Shown: piece by piece, positions 8,383 through 15,940 of the stretch
How the letters are laid out: each line of letters starts with the position of its first letter
How positions within the stretch are numbered: position 1 is the stretch's first letter
Assembly: GCF_024055635.1 (NCBI RefSeq)
Contig: NZ_JAMXMB010000006.1
Coordinates: forward strand, 62,001-126,000
DNA length: 64,000 nt
Direction of reading: 5' to 3'
Origin: Microbacterium yannicii
GTDB lineage: Bacteria > Actinomycetota > Actinomycetes > Actinomycetales > Microbacteriaceae
The notes under the pieces: generated by a model
Seen by the model: only the letters and a program-made list of their open reading frames with translations
Databases searched by the model: none
Told to the model about the DNA's origin: nothing
Translations under genes and position numbers: made by a program

Positions 8383-9043
8383 AGAGCAGCCTGACGAACT
8401 GTCTGCTGAGCCCGCCGGCCCGGCCCATTCGGTCGAGGTCGAGTTGAAGTTCGACGTCGACGACGACACTCCGCTGCCCGACTGGTCGGGTCTGCCCGGG
8501 GTGGTGTCCGTCGGCGCAGCCGAGCTGCGGGAACTCGACGCCGTCTATTTCGACAGCGACGACCTCGCGCTCGCGCACGCCGGGTACGCGGTGCGCCGCC
8601 GCACCGGCGGCCCCGATGAGGGCTGGCACATCAAGGGTGCGCGCGATGCCGAGGGCGGTCGCGTCGAACGGCAATGGCCGCTCGGGAAGGACACGGCCGA
8701 GCAGGGGGTTCCGGATGCCGTCGCCGACGCGCTCGCGACACTCGTCGTTGCTTCGCGCCTGACGCCGATCGCGCGCATCCGCAATCGACGTCACGCGTTC
8801 GCGCTGGGCGACGCCGACGGCGGACTGGTGGCGGAGTTCGTGGACGATCACGTCGTCGCCAGCGACGAGCGTCACGGCGTGGAGCGCACCTGGCGCGAGT
8901 GGGAGTTCGAGCTCGGCCCCGCCGCCCCGGCTTCGGCGGACGACCGCACCGCGCTGTTCGCCGCCGCCGTGCAGGCGGTGCACGCCGCAGGCGGCCGGGC
9001 CGCGGCATCCGATTCCAAGCTCGCCCGCACTCTCGGAGCCTGA
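8369..9043 (+). CDS. CYTH domain protein (class IV adenylate cyclase/triphosphatase-like)
   Basis: CYTH proteins bind triphosphorylated substrates in an acidic tunnel; members are thiamine triphosphatases, inorganic triphosphatases or class IV adenylate cyclases. The signature ExExK is EVELK at residues 23-27, followed by DAVYFDSDDLALAHAGYAVRRR and later WREWEFEL, matching the fold's strands. No CHAD domain is attached. The specific substrate cannot be read from sequence. I start at GTG 8369 (224 residues) because it sits just before the domain and overlaps the upstream gene's stop by 14 bp; a longer upstream frame is embedded in that gene and is unlikely. Confidence 0.88.
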   Translation: MSVAEEQPDELSAEPAGPAHSVEVELKFDVDDDTPLPDWSGLPGVVSVGAAELRELDAVYFDSDDLALAHAGYAVRRRTGGPDEGWHIKGARDAEGGRVERQWPLGKDTAEQGVPDAVADALATLVVASRLTPIARIRNRRHAFALGDADGGLVAEFVDDHVVASDERHGVERTWREWEFELGPAAPASADDRTALFAAAVQAVHAAGGRAAASDSKLARTLGA

Positions 9044-9048
9044 GCGCC

Positions 9049-9166
9049 GCGTTTCGTCTCGCTTCGCTCGCTCAACGACCGGGAAAGACGCGTTTCGTCT
9101 TTCTGCGCGCGCGACGGAACCGGGACCCCGGTCGTTGAGCGAGCGAGGAACGAGCGAGACGAAACG
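9049..9166. repeat. Dispersed inverted repeat (REP/BIME-like element)
   Basis: Left arm 9049-9083 and right arm 9126-9166 are inverted copies built on GGTCGTTGAGCGAGCG and GAGACGAAACGC; the right arm has a 6-nt insertion. The 42 bp between them repeat part of the arm (GACGCGTTTCGTC). This type of intergenic repeat is familiar from Microbacteriaceae genomes. The outer right end merges with the lpdA terminator. Confidence 0.75.
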
Positions 9167-9197
9167 CCCCGGACCTTCGAGAAGGCCCGGGGCGTTT
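9162..9197 (-). terminator. Terminator hairpin of lpdA
   Basis: AAACGCCCCGG...CCGGGGCGTTT stem extended by CCTTC/GAAGG with a short loop. The single A-C mispair on the plus strand is G-U in lpdA (minus-strand) RNA, and the stem base gives U residues after the hairpin. It starts 17 bp after the lpdA stop. Confidence 0.75.
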
Positions 9198-9213
9198 CAG
9201 CGCGGTACGCGGA

Positions 9214-10611
9214 TCAGAGGTTGATCATGTGGCCGGCAAGACCGTGGAAGGCCTCCTGCACGGCCTCCGACAGGGTCGGGTGCGTGTGGACGTTGCGGGC
9301 GGCCTCGAGAGCGGTGAGGTCCCACTTCTGCGCCAGCGTCAGCTCGGGCAGGAGCTCCGAGACGTCGGGGCCGATGAGGTGGCCGCCGAGGAGCTCGAGG
9401 TGCTCGCCGTCGGCGATGAGCTTGACGAAGCCGATCGGCTCGCCCAGGCCGTTCGCCTTGCCGTTCGCCGAGAACGGGAACTTCGCGACCTTGACGTCGT
9501 AGCCGGCGTCGCGCGCCTGCTGCTCGGTGAGTCCGAATGACGCCACCTGAGGCGAGCAGAACGTCGCGCGCGGCATCATGCGGTAGTCGCCGAGGGTCAT
9601 CGTCTCGGCCTTGCCGATCGTCTCGGCGGCCACGACACCCTGCGCCTCGGCCACGTGGGCCAGCTGCAGCTTGGCCGTGACGTCACCGATCGCGTAGATG
9701 TGCGGCACGTTGGTGCGCATGTGGTCGTCGATGTCGATGGCGCCGCGGTCGGTGAGCTTCACGCCGGTGGTCTCGAGCCCGAAGCCCTCGACGTTGGCGG
9801 CGAAGCCGATCGACATCATGACCTTGTCGGCGTCGATCGAGCCGGTGGTGCCATCCTTGGCCGTGTAGGTCACGGTGACCTTGTCGCCCTGGTCGTTGAC
9901 CGTCTCGACCTTCGTCGAGGTGAGGATGTCGACCCCGTAGCCCTTGTACTGGCGCGCGATCTCCTTGGAGACGTCCGCGTCCTCGTTGGGCAGGGCACGG
10001 TCGAGGAACTCGATGATCGTGACCTTCACGCCGTAGTTCACCATGACGAAGGCGAACTCCATGCCGATCGCGCCGGCGCCGACGATGACGATCGACTGCG
10101 GCAGGTCGCGGGCGAGGATCTGCTCCTCGTACGTGACGATGTTGCCGCCGATCTGCACGCCCGGGAGCAGGCGGACCTTCGAGCCGGTCGAGATGATCGC
10201 GTTGTCGAAGGTGACGTCCTCGGTGGAGCCGTCGGCCTTGGCCACGCGGATCGCGTTCGGACCGGTGAACGATCCGCGGCCCTCGTACTCGTCGACCTTG
10301 TTCTTCTTCATCAGGTAGTGGATGCCCTTGACGTGGGTGTCGGCCACCTTGCGGCTGCGATCCCACGCGACTCCGAAGTCGAAGTGCACGTCGCCCGAGA
10401 TGCCGAACAGGTCGGCCTTGTGATGGAACTGGTGCGCGAGGTCGGCGTTCTTGAGCAGAGCCTTCGAGGGGATGCAGCCGACGTTGAGGCAGACACCGCC
10501 CCAGTACTTCTCTTCGATGATCGCGACCTTGAGGCCGAGCTGAGAAGCACGGACGGCCGCGACGTACCCGCCGGGCCCCGCGCCGAGGATGGCGACGTCG
10601 TAGTGAGGCAT
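9214..10611 (-). CDS. lpdA: Dihydrolipoyl dehydrogenase
   Basis: FAD-dependent E3 enzyme that reoxidises dihydrolipoamide of the pyruvate and 2-oxoglutarate dehydrogenase complexes and the glycine cleavage system, reducing NAD+. Its 465 residues show the FAD GAGPGGY motif (11-17), the redox disulfide [11 protein letters not shown] (Cys41/Cys46), the NAD-binding GAGAIGMEF motif (about 180), and the C-terminal HTHPTLSEA carrying the catalytic His. Length is normal. The ATG is 6 nt after TAGGCT, a box that overlaps the stop codon of copC. No lipoyl-complex subunits are adjacent, consistent with a shared E3; GarA, a regulator of the 2-oxoglutarate node, is encoded nearby. Confidence 0.97.
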   Translation of the reverse strand: MPHYDVAILGAGPGGYVAAVRASQLGLKVAIIEEKYWGGVCLNVGCIPSKALLKNADLAHQFHHKADLFGISGDVHFDFGVAWDRSRKVADTHVKGIHYLMKKNKVDEYEGRGSFTGPNAIRVAKADGSTEDVTFDNAIISTGSKVRLLPGVQIGGNIVTYEEQILARDLPQSIVIVGAGAIGMEFAFVMVNYGVKVTIIEFLDRALPNEDADVSKEIARQYKGYGVDILTSTKVETVNDQGDKVTVTYTAKDGTTGSIDADKVMMSIGFAANVEGFGLETTGVKLTDRGAIDIDDHMRTNVPHIYAIGDVTAKLQLAHVAEAQGVVAAETIGKAETMTLGDYRMMPRATFCSPQVASFGLTEQQARDAGYDVKVAKFPFSANGKANGLGEPIGFVKLIADGEHLELLGGHLIGPDVSELLPELTLAQKWDLTALEAARNVHTHPTLSEAVQEAFHGLAGHMINL

Positions 10612-10617
10612 GCTTCC

Positions 10618-10623
10618 AGCCTA
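10618..10623 (-). promoter_or_regulatory. -10 box (TAGGCT) of lpdA, overlapping the copC stop
   Basis: TAGGCT lies 6 nt before the lpdA ATG. Its first three bases are the TAG stop codon of copC, so lpdA can be transcribed independently from within the 3' end of copC. Confidence 0.55.
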
Positions 10624-11349
10624 GTGGTCGGCAGGAGGCTCGGAGCCGGGCTGCGGGGCGGCGCCGGCGGTGCCCTGGGCCCCCTCGGCCAGCGCCTTCT
10701 CGCGTCGTGAGCGCGACACCAGCAGGTAGACGACGGCGCCGAGGAGAGCGAGCGCCAGCACGCCGGCGATGATCCAGGGGAGCGCGCTCGAGCCGTCCGA
10801 AGCGGCCGGCTGGCTGGTCACGGTCGGCGTCGGCTCGACGGTCTCGCTCGGCGCCGTAGTCGCGCTCTGCGTGGGAGCCGCCGTCTCCGTCGGCGTCGGC
10901 GTCGGCGCGGGTGCGCCCGCAACGGTGAACGAGAACTCGCCCGAGATGGGGTGCCCGTCGCTCGAGACGACCTTCCACAGCACCGTCACGGCGCCGGATG
11001 CCTCGCCCGCGAGCGGCTGCGTCAGCACGTTGTCGCGCACGGCCGGAGCGTCGTCGACGAGCGTGGTGCCCGCGGCATCCGTCACCTCGACGACGGAGGC
11101 GCCCTCGTCATCGGCGATCTCGGCGCTGAAGGTGAGCGTGAGCTGCGCGGGGAGCGCGTCGAGGCTGCTGTCGGCGGCCGGGTCGCTGCCCAGCAGCTCG
11201 TCATGCGCCTGGGCGGGGGATGCCCCGGCCAGCACGACGACGAAGGCGAGGAGCAGTGCGGCGACGAGCGCGGCGACACGTGCGGAGACGGATGCCGAGA
11301 CCGATGCCGCGTCGGAGGCTGAGAGCGGTTTGTGAACTCTGTGTGACAT
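10621..11349 (-). CDS. copC: CopC-domain copper-binding exported protein with C-terminal membrane anchor
   Basis: Extracytoplasmic CopC-type copper carrier. A signal peptide (Arg-containing start, Ala/Val/Leu core) ends AQA, leaving a mature N-terminal His49 as in the CopC copper site (HDELLGSDPA). The CopC fold follows with LTLTFSAEI and the second ligand region WKVVSSDGHPISGEFSF. After a Pro/Thr linker of about 50 residues comes one transmembrane helix (WIIAGVLALALLGAVVYLLV) and a short basic tail, so it is tethered to the outer face of the membrane. ATG 11349 gives 242 residues; a GTG immediately before it sits 7 nt after TAGGCT and may be used leaderlessly. It is divergent from the Csp-like copper-storage gene. 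Confidence 0.9.
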   Translation of the reverse strand: MSHRVHKPLSASDAASVSASVSARVAALVAALLLAFVVVLAGASPAQAHDELLGSDPAADSSLDALPAQLTLTFSAEIADDEGASVVEVTDAAGTTLVDDAPAVRDNVLTQPLAGEASGAVTVLWKVVSSDGHPISGEFSFTVAGAPAPTPTPTETAAPTQSATTAPSETVEPTPTVTSQPAASDGSSALPWIIAGVLALALLGAVVYLLVSRSRREKALAEGAQGTAGAAPQPGSEPPADH

Positions 11350-11359
11350 CACGCGGTCG

Positions 11360-11365
11360 AGCCTA
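11360..11365 (-). promoter_or_regulatory. -10 box (TAGGCT) of copC
   Basis: On the minus strand TAGGCT is 7 nt before GTG 11352 and 10 nt before ATG 11349. It lies in the 104-bp divergent region shared with the Csp-like gene. Confidence 0.45.
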
Positions 11366-11453
11366 TCCGGCCCTTCGATCCGAACGCCCCGAGGTCTAGC
11401 ATGGCCGCAGGCGGGGGATCTGCCCGCTGACCGGTGACGGAAGGATGGCGGCG

Positions 11454-11855
11454 ATGGACTCCATGATGATGGACGCCATGTCGAAGGACATGATGTCGAT
11501 GCCCGGCATGGACACGATGGACATGTCGGTGATGCAGGCCTGTATGGACGCCTGCTCCGCCTGCGAGCAGGCGTGCACGGTGTGCTCCACGCAGATGATG
11601 TCGTGCGCGCCCGCGTGCATGAACTGCGCGGACATGTGCAACACGATGATGCGCGCCATGATGCGCATGCAGGGCATGACCCCGGCGGCGATGATGTCGA
11701 TGCTCGACGCGTGCATCGCGATGTGCCAGGTCTGCATGGACGAGTGCATGGAGCACGCGGACCACAGCGAGGTCTGCAAGATGTGCGCTCAGGCCTGCCA
11801 GGCGTGCATGGACGCCTGCATGGCGATGAAGAACTCGATGATGGCGATGGGCTGA
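11454..11855 (+). CDS. Met/Cys-rich cytosolic copper storage protein (Csp3/DUF326-like four-helix bundle)
   Basis: Probable Cu(I) store. From the alternative ATG at 11445 the protein has 136 residues with 18 Cys and 37 Met. Cys fall in four clusters with i, i+4, i+7, i+11 type spacing (33-47, 54-65, 90-101, 111-125 in that numbering), which lines one face of each helix, as in the Csp four-helix bundles. No signal peptide, so cytosolic like Csp3. GGAAGG at 11439-11444 is 9 nt from ATG 11454 but touches ATG 11445, so 11454 (133 residues) is preferred. The neighbour copC is divergent, supporting copper. The extreme Met content exceeds what I expect for Csp proteins. Confidence 0.85.
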   Translation: MDSMMMDAMSKDMMSMPGMDTMDMSVMQACMDACSACEQACTVCSTQMMSCAPACMNCADMCNTMMRAMMRMQGMTPAAMMSMLDACIAMCQVCMDECMEHADHSEVCKMCAQACQACMDACMAMKNSMMAMG

Positions 11856-11875
11856 GTCCCGTCGCCTTTCTCATA

Positions 11876-11897
11876 CCTGCGCGATCGCTCGCGCAGG
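11876..11897 (+). terminator. Hairpin after the Csp-like gene
   Basis: CCTGCGCGA-TCGC-TCGCGCAGG, 9-bp perfect arms with a 4-nt loop, 20 bp after the stop. No U tract. Further on, a 14-bp unit TCAGGCCTGATGGC is repeated almost exactly at 11959-11986. Confidence 0.5.
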
Positions 11898-11987
11898 ACG
11901 TCGCGGGAACGCGACCGCGTGTTCACGCGCGAAGCGCGGCGAGCGCCGGGCCCGATCGCTCAGGCCTGATGGCTCACGCCTGATGGC

Positions 11988-12353
11988 TCAGGCGCCGACG
12001 AGGTCGGCGCGCAGGACGTTGTAGCGCGCGCCGCCGACGGCGAGCACGTGGTAGCGCTCGTGCAGCGCGACCGGCGTGCCGGGCGTTGCCGTCGCGGCGG
12101 CGCCCACGCCGTTCCACAGCACGATCGACGTGCCGTCCGCCAGTGTGCGCACCACCACGAATCCGGACCGCTCGTCTGACTCCTCGACGATCGCGTCTGC
12201 CCACTCCGACGGGGTGGCCGAGGCCAGCCGCGCCTGGATGAGGTGCAGGGCGTGGCCCGGAGCGAAGGAGGAGCAGCTGCCACCGTGGTCGCACATGCAC
12301 GCCGCACGCTCACGCACCTGGAGGGGCGGGATGTGGCTGTGCGGGGTGGACAC
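11988..12353 (-). CDS. Hypothetical protein with N-terminal Cys/His cluster, 121 aa
   Basis: Unrecognised soluble protein. GTG 12353 is chosen because AAGGAG lies 7 nt upstream; the frame is open further upstream, but that part has no ribosome site and is poor coding sequence. Near the N terminus is ACMCDHGGSC, a small Cys/His set that could bind a metal, preceded by HSHIPP. The rest (LHERYHVLAVGGARYNVLRADLVGA) reads like a compact beta-rich domain. It lies on the opposite strand to the Csp-like gene and converges with it, so a metal link is possible but only by proximity. Confidence 0.75.
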   Translation of the reverse strand: MSTPHSHIPPLQVRERAACMCDHGGSCSSFAPGHALHLIQARLASATPSEWADAIVEESDERSGFVVVRTLADGTSIVLWNGVGAAATATPGTPVALHERYHVLAVGGARYNVLRADLVGA

Positions 12354-12580
12354 GATGGTCTCCTTCTCATGTGACGGATCGTCTGCGTCCTGCCAGGCTA
12401 AGGGGGCGGGTCGGTCGGGGCATCTCGGTCGACACGGGACGAAACATTGCGGCACGTGGGCTTTCGGGCGTGACGGACTGGCCTCGTGCTTCCGCCGCAC
12501 CGGGGGCTCCGGGGCACCGACGCGGGGCAGGTCTCCGCGGCGAACCGCAAAACGGTCTCTTCCGAGCCGAGGGTGATCGG

Positions 12581-12586
12581 ATAGGC
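12581..12586 (+). promoter_or_regulatory. -10 box (TAGGCT) upstream of garA
   Basis: TAGGCT at the 3' end of the 255-bp gap 12354-12608, followed by a short leader with GAGGAGGAAACC before the GTG start. The remainder of the gap shows no gene or obvious structured site; it also carries the promoter of the minus-strand hypothetical gene. Confidence 0.45.
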
Positions 12587-12608
12587 TGGCCGAACAGAGG
12601 AGGAAACC

Positions 12609-13112
12609 GTGGAGCACGACCGCCGACCCGATGAGGGCGACATCCGCCGGGCTGCCGGGGCCGACGCACGCGAGTCCGACCGTGGCGCCGACACGACGCA
12701 GACGTTCGGCCACGATTCCGACCTTTCGTTCGTGCCGTTCGGCAGCGAGCTGGGGGATGCGGAGCTCGACGCCATCGAGGCGCTCCCTTCGGGTGCCGCG
12801 CTGCTGCTCGTGCGTTCCGGGCCCACCGCCGGCGCCCGCTACCTGCTGGACTCCGATGTGACGACGGTGGGGCGGCATCCCGAAGCCGACATCTTCTTCG
12901 ACGACGTCACGGTCTCCCGCCGCCATGCCGAGATCACGCGCTCGGGCACGAGCTTCGAGCTCGTCGACCAGCGCTCCCTCAACGGCACCTACGTCAACGG
13001 CGAGCGGGTCGACAGGGCCGCGCTCACCAACGGCGCCGAGGTGCGCGTCGGAAAGTTCCGCCTCAACTTCTTCGTCTCGCCGGCCGATCTCGCCCGGGCG
13101 GCGGACGCCTGA
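12609..13112 (+). CDS. garA: FHA-domain regulator of 2-oxoglutarate metabolism (GarA/OdhI)
   Basis: Phospho-switch protein: unphosphorylated GarA/OdhI binds and inhibits 2-oxoglutarate dehydrogenase (and controls glutamate enzymes), and phosphorylation of an N-terminal Thr by PknG/PknB-type kinases makes the tail bind its own FHA domain and releases the enzyme. The 167 residues have that tail motif as DTTQTF (Thr29/Thr30), equivalent to ETTSVF in GarA, and a C-terminal FHA domain with GRHPEADIFFDDVTVSRRHAE, and RSLNGTYVNGERV. Start GTG with GAGGAGG upstream. The stop overlaps the next ATG (TGATG). The order garA-ftsR-merR matches the corynebacterial odhI neighbourhood. Confidence 0.93.
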   Translation: MEHDRRPDEGDIRRAAGADARESDRGADTTQTFGHDSDLSFVPFGSELGDAELDAIEALPSGAALLLVRSGPTAGARYLLDSDVTTVGRHPEADIFFDDVTVSRRHAEITRSGTSFELVDQRSLNGTYVNGERVDRAALTNGAEVRVGKFRLNFFVSPADLARAADA

Positions 13113-13804
13113 TGCCCGCGGCTTCCGCCCGTGAAAGGGCGTCGTCCGCGGGTCTTCTCAGCATCGGGCAGGTTCTGGCGCGTCTGTCGCCGGAGTTCCC
13201 CTCCCTCACCTCCAGCAAGCTGCGCTTCCTCGAGGTTCAGGGAATCGTCACGCCGCTGCGCACCGAGTCCGGCTATCGCAAATTCTCGCAGGACGATCTG
13301 GAACGGCTGCGGCTCGCACTGACGCTTCAGCGCGACCACTACCTGCCGCTGTCCGTCATCCGCGACTATCTCGAGGACGTCGACGCCGGACGCGATCCGG
13401 CCACGCCCTCGGCCGTGCCGCCGCCGTCGATCGTGCCGGCGCCGCGCCGCTACCGGCGCGACGAGATGCTGGCCGCCGCCGGAGCCGCCCCGCAGCTGCT
13501 CAACGACGCGATCAGCACCGGCATCCTCACCGGTGCGGAGTCGTACACCGAGCAGTCCGTCACGCTGTTGCGCGCGCTCGTCGCGCTGGACCGGCACGGC
13601 ATCGAGCCGCGGCATGTGCGGGCGCTCCGCCAGAGCGCCGAACGCGACGTCGCCCTGGTCGAGTCGGCCCTGGCCCCGCTGCTGCGTAGGACCGATGCCT
13701 CGTCCCGCGGTCGTGCCGGGGAACTCGCGCCCGAGCTGACCCGGCGCCTCGATGACGTCCGCGCGATCTTCGTCCGCGCCGCGCTGGACCGCATGCTGAG
13801 CTGA
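13112..13804 (+). CDS. ftsR: MerR-family regulator FtsR
   Basis: MerR-type DNA-binding protein of 230 residues. In Corynebacterium glutamicum the gene downstream of odhI, FtsR, activates ftsZ transcription; this protein has the same position and size. The winged-helix domain is at the N terminus (LLSIGQVLARLSPEFPSLTSSKLRFLE, ESGYRKFSQDDLERL), and a second helix-rich region follows residue 110. It lacks the Cys ligands of metal-sensing MerR proteins. Translation is probably coupled to garA through the 1-bp overlap. Its likely target, ftsZ at 48398, lies 35 kb away in this window and has palindromes upstream. Confidence 0.85.
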   Translation: MPAASARERASSAGLLSIGQVLARLSPEFPSLTSSKLRFLEVQGIVTPLRTESGYRKFSQDDLERLRLALTLQRDHYLPLSVIRDYLEDVDAGRDPATPSAVPPPSIVPAPRRYRRDEMLAAAGAAPQLLNDAISTGILTGAESYTEQSVTLLRALVALDRHGIEPRHVRALRQSAERDVALVESALAPLLRRTDASSRGRAGELAPELTRRLDDVRAIFVRAALDRMLS

Positions 13805-13987
13805 CCAGGGCTTTCTCGGACGCGGCGGCCAGGGCCGATCGCTTATCCGGGCCGGTCGCGAGAGCGCAGCGGGTCGTCGAACCCGTCGAGGCGTGCGACA
13901 CGCCGACCTCCGAACAGCGGATGTCATTGCCGCGAGGGGGAGGCTGATCTAGCGTTGAGGTATCCGATTCCGGAGGGGGGAACGAGC

Positions 13988-14530
13988 ATGACCGGAGACG
14001 GTACAGCGGGCGAGCCATTCGGCGCCGAGCTCCTCTTCACCGATGGACTTCCCGCAATGGACGACGAAGTCGGCTATCGCGGTGCCGTCGCAGCGAAGGC
14101 CGCCGGCATCACCTATCGTCAGCTCGACTACTGGGCGCGCACCGAGCTCGTCGAGCCGACGGTGCGAGGCGCCAGCGGGTCGGGATCGCAGCGGCTGTAC
14201 GGATTCCGCGACATCCTCGTCCTGAAGCTCGTCAAGCGACTGCTCGACACCGGCATCTCGCTGCAGCAGATCCGCACCGCCGTGGATCAGCTCCGGGCCT
14301 CCGGCATCCGCGATCTCGCCGGCACGACCCTCATGAGCGATGGCGCATCGGTCTACCTCTGCACGTCGAACGACGAGGTCATCGACCTCGTGAGCCGTGG
14401 TCAGGGCGTCTTCGGCATCGCCGTGGGCAAGGTGCTGCGCGAGGTCGAGTCGGAGCTCGTGGAGTTCGAGTTCGAGCGGCCCGACCCGATGGACGAGCTC
14501 GCGGTGCGCCGCGCCGCCCGCTCCGCCTGA
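13988..14530 (+). CDS. MerR-family transcriptional regulator (second of the garA cluster)
   Basis: MerR regulator of 180 residues with the HTH at residues about 35-100 (VGYRGAVAAKAAGITYRQLDYWARTELVEP, then SQRLYGFRDILVLKLVKRLLDTGISLQQIR). The start ATG 13988 is chosen because GGAGGGGGG lies 7 nt upstream; an ATG eleven codons earlier has no such site. The same gene follows odhI-ftsR in corynebacteria, and mycobacteria have a similar order, but no function is assigned to it that I can state with confidence. The C-terminal third (SDGASVYLCTSNDEVIDLV) may be an effector domain. Confidence 0.88.
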   Translation: MTGDGTAGEPFGAELLFTDGLPAMDDEVGYRGAVAAKAAGITYRQLDYWARTELVEPTVRGASGSGSQRLYGFRDILVLKLVKRLLDTGISLQQIRTAVDQLRASGIRDLAGTTLMSDGASVYLCTSNDEVIDLVSRGQGVFGIAVGKVLREVESELVEFEFERPDPMDELAVRRAARSA

Positions 14531-14589
14531 GCCACGCGAGCCCTCGACCTGCGCGAGCGCCCTGCGTCACGTCACGCGAGGCAGCTGAG

Positions 14590-15804
14590 TCACGCGAGCG
14601 CGGTCTCGGCGTTCTCCCGCGCGTCCGCCGTCGCGGTGAGCGCCTGAGCCAGATCGGCGATGAGATCGGCCGGGTCTTCGAGGCCGATCGACAGCCGCAC
14701 CAGAGCGTCCGACGGCTTCGCCTCCGATGCGACCGGGCGGTGGGTGAGCGCCGCCGGGTGCTGGATGAGCGAATCGACGCTGCCCAGCGAGACGGCGTGG
14801 GTGAAGAGCTCGACCGACGACGTCAGCAAGGATGCCGCGGCGAACCCGCCGGTCAGCTCGATGGCGATCATGGCGCCCGGACCCGACTGCTGGGTGCCGA
14901 CGAGCCCGTCCGGGTCGCTCGCCGCGAAGCCGGGGAAGTGCACGCGGGCGACCTCCGGTCGCGCCGTGAGCCAGTCGGCGACGATGCGGGCGCCCTCCTG
15001 CTGCGCCCGCATGCGCACCGGCAGCGTCGCGAGCCCGCGGTGCAGCAGGTAGGCGGCGAGCGGATGCATGATCGCACCGGTGATCGCACGCGTGCGACGC
15101 AGCGCCGCGGCCAGGCGCGCGTCGCAGGCGACCACACCGCCCACCACGTCGCCATGGCCGCCGAGGTACTTCGTGGCGCTGTGAAGTGACAGCGCGGCAC
15201 CCAGATCGAGCGGATGCTGGAGCACGGGCGTCGCGAACGTGTTGTCGACAAGCACGGGCACATCGCCGGCCGCCGCGACCACGGCGCGGATGTCGACCAG
15301 CTCGAGCGTGGGGTTCGCCGGCGTCTCGAGCACGACCAGCGCCGTGTCGTCGCGCACCGCCGACGCGACGGCGTCCGGAGCGCAGAAGGTGGTCTCGACG
15401 CCGAGCAGCCCCGACGCCAGCAGGTGGTCGGTTCCGCCGTACAGCGGGCGCACCGCGACCACGTGCCGGCGCTGGGACTCGTGGGTCAGCGCCAGCAGCA
15501 CAGCGGTCATCGCCGCCATGCCGGAGGAGAACGCGACCGACTCCTCGGCATGCTCGAGACGCGCGAGGGCTTCTTCGAACCGCGCGACAGTGGGGTTCCA
15601 CAGCCGCGCGTAGACGTTGGAGCCCCCCTCGAACGGGTGTCCGCCGGTCGCCAACACCTCGTACGACAAACCGCCCAGTTCGATGTCGGGCAGCGGATTC
15701 GTCGACGAGAGCTCGAGGGGGAGAGCGTGCACGCCCAGCGCCGCGAGGTCGTCGCGGCCGGCGTGCACGGCGAGGCTGTCAGGGTGCAGCGTCATCGGTG
15801 CCAT
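14590..15804 (-). CDS. Cys/Met metabolism PLP-dependent enzyme (cystathionine gamma-synthase/lyase family)
   Basis: Fold-type I PLP enzyme of the transsulfuration family, 404 residues. The PLP lysine is in HSATKYLGGHGD (Lys212), with the cofactor-stacking YGGTDHLL tyrosine (122) and the DNTFATPVLQHPLDLGA motif before it. Family members are cystathionine gamma-synthases, beta- and gamma-lyases and O-acylhomoserine sulfhydrylases; the sequence alone does not separate them. No methionine or cysteine genes are adjacent. The first ATG (15804) is used; a second ATG three codons later is equally good. Confidence 0.9.
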   Translation of the reverse strand: MAPMTLHPDSLAVHAGRDDLAALGVHALPLELSSTNPLPDIELGGLSYEVLATGGHPFEGGSNVYARLWNPTVARFEEALARLEHAEESVAFSSGMAAMTAVLLALTHESQRRHVVAVRPLYGGTDHLLASGLLGVETTFCAPDAVASAVRDDTALVVLETPANPTLELVDIRAVVAAAGDVPVLVDNTFATPVLQHPLDLGAALSLHSATKYLGGHGDVVGGVVACDARLAAALRRTRAITGAIMHPLAAYLLHRGLATLPVRMRAQQEGARIVADWLTARPEVARVHFPGFAASDPDGLVGTQQSGPGAMIAIELTGGFAAASLLTSSVELFTHAVSLGSVDSLIQHPAALTHRPVASEAKPSDALVRLSIGLEDPADLIADLAQALTATADARENAETALA

Positions 15805-15940
15805 GGCGATATGGTCAGCGATCGCGAGGCGAATAGCAAGTCGTGATCAGACCAGCGCGCACAAAATGCGCAAAGTGTTCATCTCGTGAGCAGACTGGTC
15901 ACTCAACTGGGCGCCGGGGCGCGGCATCCGTCGTCCGCTG

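Noticed and set aside
7990..8469. N-terminal extension of glgP to 8469
   Set aside because: Would cross the operator, the promoter and the divergent small gene; GTG 7989 has correct promoter spacing and begins the DUF3417 domain.
11396..11779. Minus-strand frame of 127 codons rich in Met, His and Ile opposite the Csp-like gene
   Set aside because: The composition is the mirror of the ATG/TGC-rich coding strand (CAT and GCA codons), not an independent protein.
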